DNA of 64,000 bases from CAWAHD01 sp963781785 (GCA_963781785.1 CAWAHD010000005.1:2852001-2916000); one strand, 5' to 3'; counted from the first letter of the stretch, positions 1 to 11,222 are shown. Numbers and translations are program-made. The notes: generated by a model not told the origin, from the sequence alone.

Positions 1-13
1 CCCGGAGAAGTAA

Positions 14-3000
14 ATGATGCGCAGCCTTCGTCAGCCTCGGGCCAGTGGATCTCGGCTCTCGATGATCGAGTCACGGAAGTTCAAGCTCGCTGCTTTCGAA
101 CAGCTCGAGGACCGCGCGCTTCTGGCTGTGATCACGCCGTTTACACCTCAGTTCTCCGCGAACGCCACCGGCAATATCGCCATCGTTGGCAACACGCTCA
201 TGACCGCGCCGGCGAGCGACCCGAACGCGATCAACGCACAGAACGGCGTCGGGCCGTACATCAACAACAACGACTTCAACATGGCCTTCGTCGACGTCGA
301 CAACAATCCCTCGACGTTCGATTCCAGCCAGGCAGGGCTGACGCTTCCGGCCGGGTCGCAAGTCTTGTTTGCCGGGCTTTACTGGGGCGGCAGAAACAAT
401 ACGAACTCTTCGGTGACGGATGCCCAGCGCGCCACGGTCATGTTCTCGACTCCCGGCTCGAGCGGGTATGTCACGCTGCACGGTGCCGTCATCGGCAAGT
501 CGAATAATTCGAACGGCTACGATTACTCGAGCTTCATCAACGTGACTTCGCAGGTCGCCGCCGCCGGCAGCGGCACGTATGAAGTCGCGAACGTGCAGGC
601 CGATAATGGCACCAACCACTATGCGGGCTGGTCGCTCGTGGTTGCCTATCAGGCACCCGGGCTGCCGGCGCGGAACCTGACTGTATTCAATGGCTACGCT
701 TCGGTTGACACGAACTCGGCCCCCACCACGACGTCGATCAGCGGATTCGTCACCCCGCCGACCGGCGCGGTCAATACCCAGGTCGGCGTCGTAGCGTACG
801 AGGGAGATCGCGGCTTCACCGGCGACAGCATGAGCCTCAACACCACCCTGCTCGGCGACGCGCTAAACCCCACCAACAATTTCTTCAACAGCACGATCTC
901 GAACCTGGGCACGTACAACACCAACAAGACGCCGAATTACAACAACCAGCTCGGCTTCGACGCCAAGGTGGTCAGTGGCGCCGGCATCCTCGCCAACGGC
1001 TCGACGAGCGCGACCATCACGCTGAGTACGTCTCAGGATCAGTACTTCCCGAGCGTGGTGACCACGGCGATCGACCTGTACGCCCCGCAAATCGTCGCGG
1101 CGAAAACCGTAACGGACCTGACGCGCACTGGTCCGGTCCGGCCGGGAGACATCCTTCAGTACACGATCGGCGTGTCCAACACGGGAGAAGACGGGGCTTC
1201 GAACGTTGTGCTGACCGATGGCATACCCGCCAACACGCAATACGTCCCGAACACCCTCGTGATCGTTTCAGGCGCAAATGCGGGCCACAAGACCGACCAG
1301 CCGGGCGACGACCAGGCCAACTACAACTCAGTGAGCAATAGCGTTGTGTTCCGGCTAGGGACCGGGGCCAACGCGAGCGTGGGAGGCACGCTGGCCATCG
1401 GCGCCTCGACATCGCTGACGTTTGAAGTTCAGGTCAACCAGTCGACACCCGACCAGACCGTCATCAACAACCAGGCGACCATCACGGCAGTCGGAGTGAC
1501 CTCCGGCTTCCCCCTGACGACCCAATCGAGCCTGGCGACAGTTACGGTAGTGCTCCCGGCCACCCCGACCGTCAACACGACCCCGAACCCGACCAACGTT
1601 TCGCTGGGCAACACCACACCCCCGATCCTGACCGACTCAGCCGTTATCGCGGGGGGCAACAGCCCCACCGGAACACTCAGCTTCAAGCTCTACGGGCCCG
1701 GCGGTGTGACGGTGGTAGACACCGAGACGGTATCCGTCAGCGGAAACGGCACCTATAGCACGCTGCTCGGCTACACGCTCCCGACGACGGGTTCGGTGGC
1801 CGGGACCTATCAATGGGTCGTGAGCTACAGCGGCGACGCCAACAACAACAGCGTGACCGGTACTCTTGGGAGCGAGCCGGTCACGGTCCAGTCGGCTACT
1901 GCGACGATCGGCACAAATGCGAGTCCATCGAACGTCACGCTGAACAGCAGCGGCCCCCCGACGCTCAAGGACTCGGCGACGCTGACCGGCGGCTTCCACG
2001 AGACCGGAACGATCACCTTCGATCTCTACGCTCCTCTTGGCGTGGTGCCCATCCATACCGAGATCGTCACCGTCAGCGGGAACGGTACCTACACCACGCC
2101 CACCGGCTACTCGCTCCCCACGACCGGGACGGTGGCCGGCACCTACCAGTGGGTCGCCACCTACAGCGGCGACGGCAACAACAGCGGCGTGGCCAGCGCG
2201 ATGGGGCATGAACCGGTCGTGGTCGCTCCGGCCAATCTGCTCTTGAGCACGACGATCAACCCGTCGGACGTGACGCTGTCGAATAACCCCCTGCCGCCGG
2301 TTGTGACCGACACGGCGACCCTCACGGGGAGTTACCACGCAACGGGAACGATCACCTTCGATCTGTACGGGCCCGACGGTGTGACGATCGTTTACACCGA
2401 TACGACTCCTGTCAACGGAGATGGGACGTACATCACGACGTTCGCACCACCGGCCCCGCCACCGGGGTTGACGATCGTAGGGACCTACAATTGGGTCGTC
2501 AGCTACAGCGGAGACGCCAACAACAACCCCGTGGCCAGCTCTTTCGGGAACGAGTCGGGGCAGGTCCACCCGGCCAACCCCAGCCTCGGCACGAGCGCCA
2601 GCCCCGCCCGCGTGACGCTGTCGAGCGGGAGCCCTCCGATCTTGACTGACGAGGCGACGCTTTCGGGGGGGTTCCTTGAGACCGGGACGATCACCTTCGA
2701 TCTCTACGCTCCCGCTGGCGTGGTGCCCATCGATAGCGAGAGCGTCACCGTCAGCGGGAACGGGACCTACACCACGCCCACCGGCTACACGCTCCCCACG
2801 ACCGGCACGGTGACCGGCACCTACCAGTGGGTCGCCACCTACAGCGGCGACGGCAACAACATCGGCGCGGCCAGCGTGATGGGGCATGAACCGGTCGTGG
2901 TCGCTCCGGCCACTCTGCTCATGAGCACGACGATCAACCCGTCGGACGTGACGCTGTCGAATAACCCCCTGCCGCCGGTTGTGACCGACACGGCGACGCT

Positions 3001-6000
3001 CACGGGGAGTTACCACGCAACCGGAACGATCACCTTCGATCTGTACGGGCCGGACGGTGTGACGATCGTTTACACCGATACGGCTCCTGTCAACGGAGAT
3101 GGCACGTACATCGCGACGTTTGCCCCCCTGGCCCCCCCGCCGCCGGGGTTGCCGATCGTGGGGACCTACAATTGGGTGGTCAGCTACAGCGGCGACGCCA
3201 ACAATAACTCCGTGGCCAGCTCCTTCGGGAACGAGTCAGGGCAGGTCCACCCGGCCAACCCCAGCCTCGCCACAGACACCATCCCCCCCGTCGTGACGCT
3301 TTCGAGCGCGAGCCAGCCGATCTTGACCGACACGGCGACGCTCTCGGGGGGGTTCGAAGAGACCGGGACGATCACCTTCGATCTCTACGCTCCCGCTGGC
3401 GTGGTGCCCATCGATACCGAGATCGTCACTGTCAGCGGGGACGGGACCTACACCACGCCCACCGGATACACACTTCCCACGACCGGCACGGTGACCGGCA
3501 CCTACCAGTGGGTCGCCACCTACAGCGGCGACGGCAACAACATCGGCGCGGCCAGCGTGATGGGGCATGAACCGGTCGTGGTCGCTCCGGCCACTCTGCT
3601 CATGAGCACGACGATCAACCCGTCGGACGTGACGCTGTCGAATAACCCCCTGCCGCCGGTTGTGACCGACACGGCGACGCTCACGGGGAGTTACCACGCA
3701 ACCGGAACGATCACCTTCGATCTGTACGGGCCGGACGGTGTGACGATCGTTTACACCGATACGGCTCCTGTCAACGGAGATGGCACGTACATCGCGACGT
3801 TTGCCCCCCTGGCCCCCCCGCCGCCGGGGTTGACGATCGTAGGGACCTACAATTGGGTCGTCAGCTACAGCGGCGACTCCAACAACAACGCCGTGGTCAG
3901 CTCCTTCGGCAACGAGTCGGGTCAGGTCCACCCGGCCAACCCCAGCCTCGCCACGGACACCATCCTCCCCGTCGTGGCGCTTTCGAGCGGGAGCCCGCCG
4001 ATCTTGACCGACGAGGCGACGCTTTCGGGGGGGTTCCTTGAGACCGGGACGATCACCTTCGATCTCTACGCTCCCGGTGGCGTTGTGCCCATCGATACCG
4101 AGATCGTCACCGTCAGCGGGGACGGGACCTACACTACGCCCACCGGCTACACACTCCCCACGACCGGGACGGTGACCGGCACCTACCAGTGGTTCGCCAC
4201 CTACAGCGGCGACGGCAACAACATCGGGGCGGCCAGCACCAACGGGGATGAACCGGTCGTGGTCGCTCCGGCCACTCTGCTCATGAGCACGACGATCAAC
4301 CCGTCAGACGTGACGCTCTCGAATGAACCACTGCCGCCGGTCGTGACCGACTCGGCGACGCTCACGGGGAGTTACCACGCAACGGGAACGATCACCTTCG
4401 ATCTGTATGGGCCGGACGGCGTGACGATCGTTTACACCGACACGACTCCTGTCAGCGGAGATGGAACGTACATCGCGACGTTCGCCCCAACGGCCCCGCC
4501 GCCGCCGGGGTTGCCGATCGTAGGGACCTACAGTTGGGTCGTCAGCTACAGCGGCGACTCCAACAACAACCCCGTGGCCAGCCCCTTCGGGAACGAGTCG
4601 GGTCAGGTCCACCCGGCCAACCCCAGCATCAGCACGAACGCCAGCGCCGGCCTCGTGACGCTTTCGAGCGGGAGCCCGCCGATCTTGACCGACGAGGCGA
4701 CGCTTTCGGGGGGGTTCCTTGAGACCGGGACGATCACCTTCGATCTCTACGCTCCCGCTGGCGTGGTGCCCATCGATACCGAGATCGTCACCGTCAGCGG
4801 GGACGGGACCTACGCCACGCCCACCGGCTACACGCTCCCCACGACCGGGACGGTGACCGGCACCTACCAGTGGGTCGCCACCTACAGCGGCGACGCCAAC
4901 AACATCGGCGTGGCCAGCGCCAACGGGGATGAACCGGTCGTGGTCGCTCCGGCCAATCTGCTCGTGAGCACGACCTCGAATCCGACGCAGGTTACCGTGG
5001 ACACCGCACCGTTCAATGACTCAGCCACTCTCTCGGCAGGTTTCAATCCGAGCGGCACGATGACCTTCACGCTCTACGCGCCGGACGGTACGACGGCGGT
5101 GTACACCAACGATGTGTTGGTGACGGGAAATGGAAACTACAGCACGGTAACAAGCGGTGACAATCCGGGCGGCTACATTCCACTCGTTGCGGGGACCTAT
5201 GAGTGGGTCGCCAGCTACAACGGCGATGGCAACAACAACGGAGTGACCAGTAGCCTGGGTGACGAGCCCGTCATCGCGAGAACGGCAAGTTCGATTCTGA
5301 CTACCTCGCCGCTTCCAGCGGACGTCACGCTGACGAGCGGTGACTCGCCGGTGCTGAAGGATTCAGCGACCTTGACCGGCGGCTTGAGCCCGACGGGTAC
5401 GATCACCTTCGCGCTCTTCGCTCCGGACGGTGTGACGGTCGTCGATACCGAGGTCGTCACCGTCAGCGGAAACGGAGCTTACAACACGCCCGCCGGCTAC
5501 ACGCTGCCGACGGCAAGCCCGGTGACCGGGACCTATCAGTGGGTCGCCAGCTACAGCGGCGACATCAATAACAGCCCTGATAGCAGTGCTTTAGGGGACG
5601 AGCCGGTTCAGGTCCACGCGGCCAACCCGAGCCTCGCCACGGACACCATCCCCCCCCGCGTGACGTTGTCGAGCGCGAGCCCGCCGATCTTGACCGACGA
5701 GGCGACGCTGACTGGCGGCTTCAGCCCCACCGGGACGATCACCTTCGATCTGTACGCTCCCGGTGGCGTGGTGCCCATCGATACCGAGATCGTGAGTGCC
5801 AGCGGGAACGGGACCTACACCACGCCCACCGGATACACACTCCCCACGGCCGGCACGGTGACCGGCACCTACCAGTGGGTCGCCACCTACAGCGGCGACT
5901 CCAACAACAACGCCGTGGCCAGCGCCAACGGCGATGAACCGGTCGTGGTCGCTCCGGCGACTCTGCTCATGAGCACGACAATCAACCCATCGGACGTGAC

Positions 6001-9000
6001 GCTCTCGAATGAACCACTGCCGCCGGTTGTCACCGACTCGGCGACGCTCACCGGGAGTTACCACGCAACCGGAACGATCACCTTCGATCTGTATGGGCCC
6101 GACGGTGTGACGATCGTTTACACCGACACGACTCCTGTCAACGGAGATGGGACGTACATCACGACGTTCGCCTTCCCGGCCCCGCCGCCGGGGTTGCCGA
6201 TCGTAGGGACCTACAATTGGGTCGTCAGCTACAGCGGCGACTCCAACAACAACGCCGTGGTCAGCTCCTTCGGCAACGAATCGGGCCAGGTCCACCCGGC
6301 CAACCCCAGCATCAGCACGAACGCCAGCGCCGGCCTCGTGACGCTTTCGAGCGGGAGCCCGCCGATCTTGACCGACGAGGCGACGCTTTCGGGAGGGTTC
6401 CTTGAGACCGGGACCATCACCTTCGATCTCTACGCTCCCGCTGGCGTGGTGCCCATCCATACCGAAATCGTCACCGTCAGCGGGGACGGGACCTACACCA
6501 CGCCCACCGGCTACACGCTCCCCACGACCGGGACGGTCACCGGCACCTACCAGTGGGTCGCCACCTACAGCGGCGACGGCAACAACAACGGCGCGGCCAG
6601 CGCCAACGGGGATGAACCGGTCGTGGTCGCTCCGGCCACTCTGCTCATGAGCACGACAATCAACCCGTCGGACGTGACGCTCTCGAATGAACCACTGCCG
6701 CCGGTTGTCACCGACTCGGCGACGCTCACGGGGAGTTACCACGCAACCGGAACGATCACCTTCGATCTGTACGGGCCGGACGGTGTGACGATCGTTTACA
6801 CCGACACGACTCCTGTCAACGGAGATGGGACGTACATCACGACGTTCGCCGACCCCGCCCCGCCGCCGGGGTTGCCGATCACAGGGACCTACAATTGGGT
6901 CGTCAGCTACAGCGGCGACTCCAACAATAACGCCGTGGTCAGCTCCTTCGGCAACGAGTCGGGTCAGGTCCACCCGGCCAACCCCAGCATCAGAACGAAC
7001 GCCAGCGCCGGCCTCGTGACGCTCTCGAGCGGGAGCCCGCCGATCTTGACCGACTCGGCGACGCTTTCGGGGGGGTTTCTTGAGACCGGGACGATCACCT
7101 TCGATCTCCACGCTCCCGGTGGCGTGGTACCCATCGATACCGAGATCGTCACCGTCAGCGGGGACGGGACCTACACCACGCCCACCGGCTACACGCTCCC
7201 CACGACCGGGACCGTGACCGGCACCTACCAGTGGGTCGCCACCTACAGCGGCGACGGCAACAACAACGCCGTGGCCAGCGCCAACGGCGATGAACCGGTC
7301 GTGGTCGCTCCGGCCACTCTGCTCATGAGCACGACGATCAACCCGTCGGACGTGACGCTCTCGAATGAACCACTGCCGCCGGTTGTCACCGACTCGGCGA
7401 CGCTCACGGGGAGTTACCACGCAACCGGAACGATCACCTTCGATCTGTATGGGCCGGACGGTGTGACGATCGTTTACACCGACACGACTCCTGTCAGCGG
7501 AGATGGCACGTACATCGCGACGTTCGCCCCAACGGCCCCACCGCCGCCGGGGTTGCCGATCGTAGGGACCTACAATTGGGTCGTCAGCTACAGCGGCGAC
7601 GCCAACAACAACCCCGTGGTTAGCCCCTTCGGGAACGAGTCGGGTCAAGTCCACCCGGCCAACCCCAGCCTCGGCACCAGCGCCAGCCCCGCCCGCGTGA
7701 CGCTCTCGAACACCGCCCCGCCGATCTTGACCGACTCGGCGACGCTTTCGGGGGGGTTCCTTGAGACCGGGACGATCACCTTCGATCTCTACGCTCCCGC
7801 TGGCGTGGTGCCCATCGATACCGAGATCGTCACCGTCAGCGGGGACGGGACCTACACCACGCCCACCGGCTACACGCTCCCCACGACCGGGACGGTCACC
7901 GGCACCTACCAGTGGGTCGCCACCTACAGCGGCGACGGCAACAACATCGCCGTGGCCAGCCCCCAGGGGAATGAACCGGTCGTGGTCGCTCCGGCCAATC
8001 TGCTCTTGAGAACGACAATCAACCCGTCGGACGTGACGCTGTCGAATAGCCCCCTGCCGCCGGTTGTCACCGACTCGGCGACGCTCACGGGGAGTTTCCA
8101 CGCAACCGGAACGATCACCTTCGATCTGTATGGGCCCGACGGTGTGACGATCGTTTACACCGATACGACTCCTGTCAACGGAGATGGGACGTACACGACG
8201 ACGTTCGCTGAACCGGCCCCGCCGCCGGGGTTGCCGATCGTAGGAACCTACAGTTGGGTTGTCAGCTACAGCGGCGACGCCAACAACAACCCCGTGGCCA
8301 GCTCCTTCGGCGACGAGTCGGGTCAGGTCCACCCGGCCAACCCCAGCCTCGGCACCAGCGCCAGCCCCGCCCGCGTGACGCTCTCGAACACCGCCCCGCC
8401 GATCTTGACCGACGAGGCGACGCTTTCGGGGGGGTTCCTTGAGACCGGGACGATCACCTTCGATCTCTACGCTCCCGCTGGCGTGGTGCCCATCGATACC
8501 GAGATCGTCACCGTCGGCGGGGACGGGACCTACACCACGCCCACCGGCTACACGCTCCCCACGACCGGGACGGTCACCGGCACCTACCAGTGGGTCGCCA
8601 CCTACAGCGGCGACGGCAACAACATCGGCGCGGCCAGCGCCCAGGGGGATGAACCGGTCGTGGTCAACTCGGCCACTCCGCTGATCACCACAACGACCGA
8701 TCCGACGAGCGTGACGCTCTCAGACGCCATTGTGCCGGTGCTAGGCGACACGGCGACCTTCTCTGGGGGGTACAACGCGACCGGGACGCTCACGTTCGAT
8801 CTCTACGCTCCCGGTGGCGTGGCGCCCGTCGATACCGAGATCGTCACCGTCAGCGGCGACGGGACCTACGGCACGCTCACCGGCTACACGCTCCCCACAA
8901 CCGGGACGGTCACCGGGACCTACCAGTGGGTCGTCACCTACAGCGGCGATGGCAACAACAACGGCGTGGTCAGCTCCGTCGGGAACGAGCCGGTTCAGGT

Positions 9001-9952
9001 CGACCCGGCCAACCCGAGCCTCAACACGACCGCCGATCCATCAAGCGTGACGTTGGCCAATACCGGCTCTCCGACGCTGACGGACTCGGCGACGCTGGCC
9101 GGCGGGTACAATGAGACCGGCACACTCACCTTCGATCTGTATGGGCCGGACGGTCTGACGGTCGTGCAAACCGAGATCGTCAGCGTCAGCGGGGACGGGA
9201 CCTACGGCACGCCCACCGGCTACACGTTGCCGGCGACGGGCTCGGTGACCGGGACCTACCAGTGGCTCGTCAGCTTTAGCGGCGACGGTAACAACAACCC
9301 CGTGGCCAGCGTCATGGGGAACGAACCGGTCATGGTCAACCCCGCCAGCCCAACCGTCGTCACAACGCCCAATCCGCAAAGCGTGATACTGAGTGGCAGC
9401 TCGCCGATCTTGAAGGACTCGGCAACGCTGACCGGTGGCTACAACGAGACTGGAGCGATCAGCTTCAGCCTGTTCGGGCCGAGTGGTGAGTCGCCCGTGT
9501 TTACCGAGACGGTGAGCGTGAGCGGGGACGGGACCTACACCACGTCCAGCGGATACACTCCTCCCACGACGGGCTCAGTGGTCGGGACCTACCAGTGGGT
9601 CGTCCGCTACAACGGTGACGCCAACAATAACGGCGCACAGCGCCCAGGGGAGCGAGCCCGTCACGGTCAACCCGGCCAGCCCGAGCATCAGCACGGCGCA
9701 GAACCCCACCGAAACGGAGCTGGGGACCGTGGCCCTCCAAGACAGTGCGACCCTCTCCGGGGGTTACAACGAGACCGGCACGATTACCTTCACCCTGTAC
9801 GCCTCGGACCAAAGTACGGCGGTTTACTCAGAGCAGGTCGCTGCTCAGGGCAACACCGTCGTCAGCACCGTCACGGGCTGGGTGCCGACTGCCGCAGGGA
9901 CGTACTACTGGGTCGCTGGCTACGCAGGCGACGCCAACAACGTCGGGGTTAA
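14..9952 (+). CDS. Giant LEPR-XLL / DUF11 / Ig-like repeat surface protein
   Basis: A secreted or surface protein of about 3,300 residues. A LEPR-XLL-type motif (LEDRALL) sits at residues 31-37, the usual place in planctomycete extracellular proteins. Residues about 40-355 form an unassigned beta-rich region. Residues about 357-510 resemble a DUF11 repeat (PGDILQYTI and NVVLTDGIP style motifs). From residue about 516 there are 24 in-frame Ig-like repeats of 105-120 residues, each with GTYQWV and YSGD signatures. Most repeats alternate between two subtypes. GGAG at 4-7 precedes two consecutive ATGs at 14 and 17. The true protein should continue past 9640: there the repeat pattern jumps to another frame, so the last 100 or so residues of this frame are out-of-frame sequence. 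An adhesive or structural role is inferred; no catalytic motif is seen. Confidence 0.8.
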   Translation: MMRSLRQPRASGSRLSMIESRKFKLAAFEQLEDRALLAVITPFTPQFSANATGNIAIVGNTLMTAPASDPNAINAQNGVGPYINNNDFNMAFVDVDNNPSTFDSSQAGLTLPAGSQVLFAGLYWGGRNNTNSSVTDAQRATVMFSTPGSSGYVTLHGAVIGKSNNSNGYDYSSFINVTSQVAAAGSGTYEVANVQADNGTNHYAGWSLVVAYQAPGLPARNLTVFNGYASVDTNSAPTTTSISGFVTPPTGAVNTQVGVVAYEGDRGFTGDSMSLNTTLLGDALNPTNNFFNSTISNLGTYNTNKTPNYNNQLGFDAKVVSGAGILANGSTSATITLSTSQDQYFPSVVTTAIDLYAPQIVAAKTVTDLTRTGPVRPGDILQYTIGVSNTGEDGASNVVLTDGIPANTQYVPNTLVIVSGANAGHKTDQPGDDQANYNSVSNSVVFRLGTGANASVGGTLAIGASTSLTFEVQVNQSTPDQTVINNQATITAVGVTSGFPLTTQSSLATVTVVLPATPTVNTTPNPTNVSLGNTTPPILTDSAVIAGGNSPTGTLSFKLYGPGGVTVVDTETVSVSGNGTYSTLLGYTLPTTGSVAGTYQWVVSYSGDANNNSVTGTLGSEPVTVQSATATIGTNASPSNVTLNSSGPPTLKDSATLTGGFHETGTITFDLYAPLGVVPIHTEIVTVSGNGTYTTPTGYSLPTTGTVAGTYQWVATYSGDGNNSGVASAMGHEPVVVAPANLLLSTTINPSDVTLSNNPLPPVVTDTATLTGSYHATGTITFDLYGPDGVTIVYTDTTPVNGDGTYITTFAPPAPPPGLTIVGTYNWVVSYSGDANNNPVASSFGNESGQVHPANPSLGTSASPARVTLSSGSPPILTDEATLSGGFLETGTITFDLYAPAGVVPIDSESVTVSGNGTYTTPTGYTLPTTGTVTGTYQWVATYSGDGNNIGAASVMGHEPVVVAPATLLMSTTINPSDVTLSNNPLPPVVTDTATLTGSYHATGTITFDLYGPDGVTIVYTDTAPVNGDGTYIATFAPLAPPPPGLPIVGTYNWVVSYSGDANNNSVASSFGNESGQVHPANPSLATDTIPPVVTLSSASQPILTDTATLSGGFEETGTITFDLYAPAGVVPIDTEIVTVSGDGTYTTPTGYTLPTTGTVTGTYQWVATYSGDGNNIGAASVMGHEPVVVAPATLLMSTTINPSDVTLSNNPLPPVVTDTATLTGSYHATGTITFDLYGPDGVTIVYTDTAPVNGDGTYIATFAPLAPPPPGLTIVGTYNWVVSYSGDSNNNAVVSSFGNESGQVHPANPSLATDTILPVVALSSGSPPILTDEATLSGGFLETGTITFDLYAPGGVVPIDTEIVTVSGDGTYTTPTGYTLPTTGTVTGTYQWFATYSGDGNNIGAASTNGDEPVVVAPATLLMSTTINPSDVTLSNEPLPPVVTDSATLTGSYHATGTITFDLYGPDGVTIVYTDTTPVSGDGTYIATFAPTAPPPPGLPIVGTYSWVVSYSGDSNNNPVASPFGNESGQVHPANPSISTNASAGLVTLSSGSPPILTDEATLSGGFLETGTITFDLYAPAGVVPIDTEIVTVSGDGTYATPTGYTLPTTGTVTGTYQWVATYSGDANNIGVASANGDEPVVVAPANLLVSTTSNPTQVTVDTAPFNDSATLSAGFNPSGTMTFTLYAPDGTTAVYTNDVLVTGNGNYSTVTSGDNPGGYIPLVAGTYEWVASYNGDGNNNGVTSSLGDEPVIARTASSILTTSPLPADVTLTSGDSPVLKDSATLTGGLSPTGTITFALFAPDGVTVVDTEVVTVSGNGAYNTPAGYTLPTASPVTGTYQWVASYSGDINNSPDSSALGDEPVQVHAANPSLATDTIPPRVTLSSASPPILTDEATLTGGFSPTGTITFDLYAPGGVVPIDTEIVSASGNGTYTTPTGYTLPTAGTVTGTYQWVATYSGDSNNNAVASANGDEPVVVAPATLLMSTTINPSDVTLSNEPLPPVVTDSATLTGSYHATGTITFDLYGPDGVTIVYTDTTPVNGDGTYITTFAFPAPPPGLPIVGTYNWVVSYSGDSNNNAVVSSFGNESGQVHPANPSISTNASAGLVTLSSGSPPILTDEATLSGGFLETGTITFDLYAPAGVVPIHTEIVTVSGDGTYTTPTGYTLPTTGTVTGTYQWVATYSGDGNNNGAASANGDEPVVVAPATLLMSTTINPSDVTLSNEPLPPVVTDSATLTGSYHATGTITFDLYGPDGVTIVYTDTTPVNGDGTYITTFADPAPPPGLPITGTYNWVVSYSGDSNNNAVVSSFGNESGQVHPANPSIRTNASAGLVTLSSGSPPILTDSATLSGGFLETGTITFDLHAPGGVVPIDTEIVTVSGDGTYTTPTGYTLPTTGTVTGTYQWVATYSGDGNNNAVASANGDEPVVVAPATLLMSTTINPSDVTLSNEPLPPVVTDSATLTGSYHATGTITFDLYGPDGVTIVYTDTTPVSGDGTYIATFAPTAPPPPGLPIVGTYNWVVSYSGDANNNPVVSPFGNESGQVHPANPSLGTSASPARVTLSNTAPPILTDSATLSGGFLETGTITFDLYAPAGVVPIDTEIVTVSGDGTYTTPTGYTLPTTGTVTGTYQWVATYSGDGNNIAVASPQGNEPVVVAPANLLLRTTINPSDVTLSNSPLPPVVTDSATLTGSFHATGTITFDLYGPDGVTIVYTDTTPVNGDGTYTTTFAEPAPPPGLPIVGTYSWVVSYSGDANNNPVASSFGDESGQVHPANPSLGTSASPARVTLSNTAPPILTDEATLSGGFLETGTITFDLYAPAGVVPIDTEIVTVGGDGTYTTPTGYTLPTTGTVTGTYQWVATYSGDGNNIGAASAQGDEPVVVNSATPLITTTTDPTSVTLSDAIVPVLGDTATFSGGYNATGTLTFDLYAPGGVAPVDTEIVTVSGDGTYGTLTGYTLPTTGTVTGTYQWVVTYSGDGNNNGVVSSVGNEPVQVDPANPSLNTTADPSSVTLANTGSPTLTDSATLAGGYNETGTLTFDLYGPDGLTVVQTEIVSVSGDGTYGTPTGYTLPATGSVTGTYQWLVSFSGDGNNNPVASVMGNEPVMVNPASPTVVTTPNPQSVILSGSSPILKDSATLTGGYNETGAISFSLFGPSGESPVFTETVSVSGDGTYTTSSGYTPPTTGSVVGTYQWVVRYNGDANNNGAQRPGERARHGQPGQPEHQHGAEPHRNGAGDRGPPRQCDPLRGLQRDRHDYLHPVRLGPKYGGLLRAGRCSGQHRRQHRHGLGADCRRDVLLGRWLRRRRQQRRG
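2576..8690 (+). repeat. Higher-order tandem repeat (about 680-bp dimers) inside the giant gene
   Basis: Two Ig-like subtypes alternate as A-B dimers. Subtype A units begin at 2576, 3257, 3938, 4619, 5624, 6302, 6980, 7661 and 8339. Spacing is therefore 681, 681, 681, 1005, 678, 678, 681 and 678 bp. The 1005-bp step is where two divergent units (about 4960-5620) replace the usual B unit. Copies are close to identical at nucleotide level, indicating recent amplification or gene conversion. A region like this is prone to collapse in assembly. Confidence 0.9.
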
Positions 9953-11222
9953 GAGCAGCGCCGGCGCCGAGCCTGTCACCATCAACAAGCGGACATCGTC
10001 GATCGCAACGGTGATCGTGGACACCGACCTCGTGCGAGTGGCAACCCCGCAGCAATTGGCCGCTGGGCTCGACGGCCCACGAACCGGTCGCCTGCGCGCC
10101 GACGCCAGCGAGAGCAGGCATCGGCACGACGCCACCAATCCCGAGCGATGATCGATCACAAAGCGGGCAAGACGGTTCTCGACACGGCGACGGTGACGGT
10201 CACCCCAGGCGCCTTCACGCCCACCGGCACAGTGACGTACACTTTCACGGGAACAGGCGGCACGACCCTCGCGGGATTGAGCGCTCCGCCCTCATGGACC
10301 GTCTCGGCGGACAAATTGACCTGGACCGAGACGGTCACGTTGACGGGCGGCAACGTGCCCGATTCCGCACCCACAGCGGCGTTACCGGACGGTTACTACA
10401 TGTTCACGGCGCAATATAGCGGCGACGCCAACTTCCAAGGTTCCGTCAGCACGCCGGAGCCACTCAGGCTTTGGTCGGGAGACACGGGTGCGGTCATCGA
10501 GCCGCCTGGCACCGTCTGCCCGCAGGTCGAGTCCGACATCGCGCACGAATCGGCCGGCAGGTCGAGGGTCACGGTCCGAGCACATGCATCGGGCGGGACG
10601 ATCGGACAAAAGGTCACGCCGCCGTACCTCACCTACTACGTACGACTCGTCGCGCCGAGCTCAAGCTTCCAGGTCAACGTCAGCCAGGCCCCACCGAGTC
10701 CCTTGCCGCCGCTCGCTGCGCCTCAACGGGCACGTCATCCTCCACAAGGCCGACTCGCAGGTGATTCCACTCCGATCCCGCAGCGTGACGATCACGCCGA
10801 CGAATGTGAAGATCGACGTCAGCAGGCTGACTCCCGGCGCTTATTACTACGTCGGGATCAGGTACACGACCAAAACGCTGGTGGGCAAGCCATGGCCGTT
10901 CGGCGCCAGCGCCACGGTCTACGACATTTACCAGACGACGATATCCGCGGGTGGCCTCGTGCCGAATTCGACAGTGGAGCTGCCGGTTCGCGACCCACGT
11001 GCCGGATTCCCGAAAGCGAACAATCTAGCCGTTCTCGGGGCGCGCGGCGGATCCCCGATCGGCTTCCAGGCCCGCCTGCATCCCGCATCGCGTATCGCGT
11101 CGGCTTTGCCGGCAAATCCCGTCCTTGCCGTCGCGGCCCCGCAAGTGCCGGCCCGAGCGCCCCAGGCCCGTTCACTGATCGCCCGGGCCGTCAACTTGTT
11201 CAAGCGGAGGCGAGCCCGATGA
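9640..11222 (+). pseudogene. Frameshifted C-terminal continuation of the giant Ig-repeat protein
   Basis: The Ig-repeat pattern continues here but across several frames. At about 9640 it leaves the frame of the 14-9952 gene and resumes in the next frame, with EPVTV, LSGGYNETGTITFTLY and YYWVAGYAGDANN. Around 10060-10140 two further shifts lead to a segment with TVTVTPGAFTPTG and QYSGDANF. At about 10700 another shift leads to the final frame, which ends at 11222 with a basic tail (FKRRRAR). Each step fits one extra base or two missing bases. A single C-terminal region of about 500 residues is the simplest reading; an assembly error is as likely as real decay. I do not treat the pieces as separate genes. 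Confidence 0.65.

Noticed and set aside
1637..3016. Minus-strand frame of 459 codons
   Set aside because: Same antisense shadow of the Ig-repeat gene.
5591..8332. Long minus-strand frame of 913 codons
   Set aside because: Lies antisense to the Ig repeats; its repeats mirror the plus-strand repeat unit and the protein is Arg/Gly-rich shadow sequence.
2576..8690. CRISPR array or other non-coding tandem array
   Set aside because: The period is about 340/680 bp, fully coding and in frame; not a CRISPR layout. No short regularly spaced repeats were seen elsewhere.
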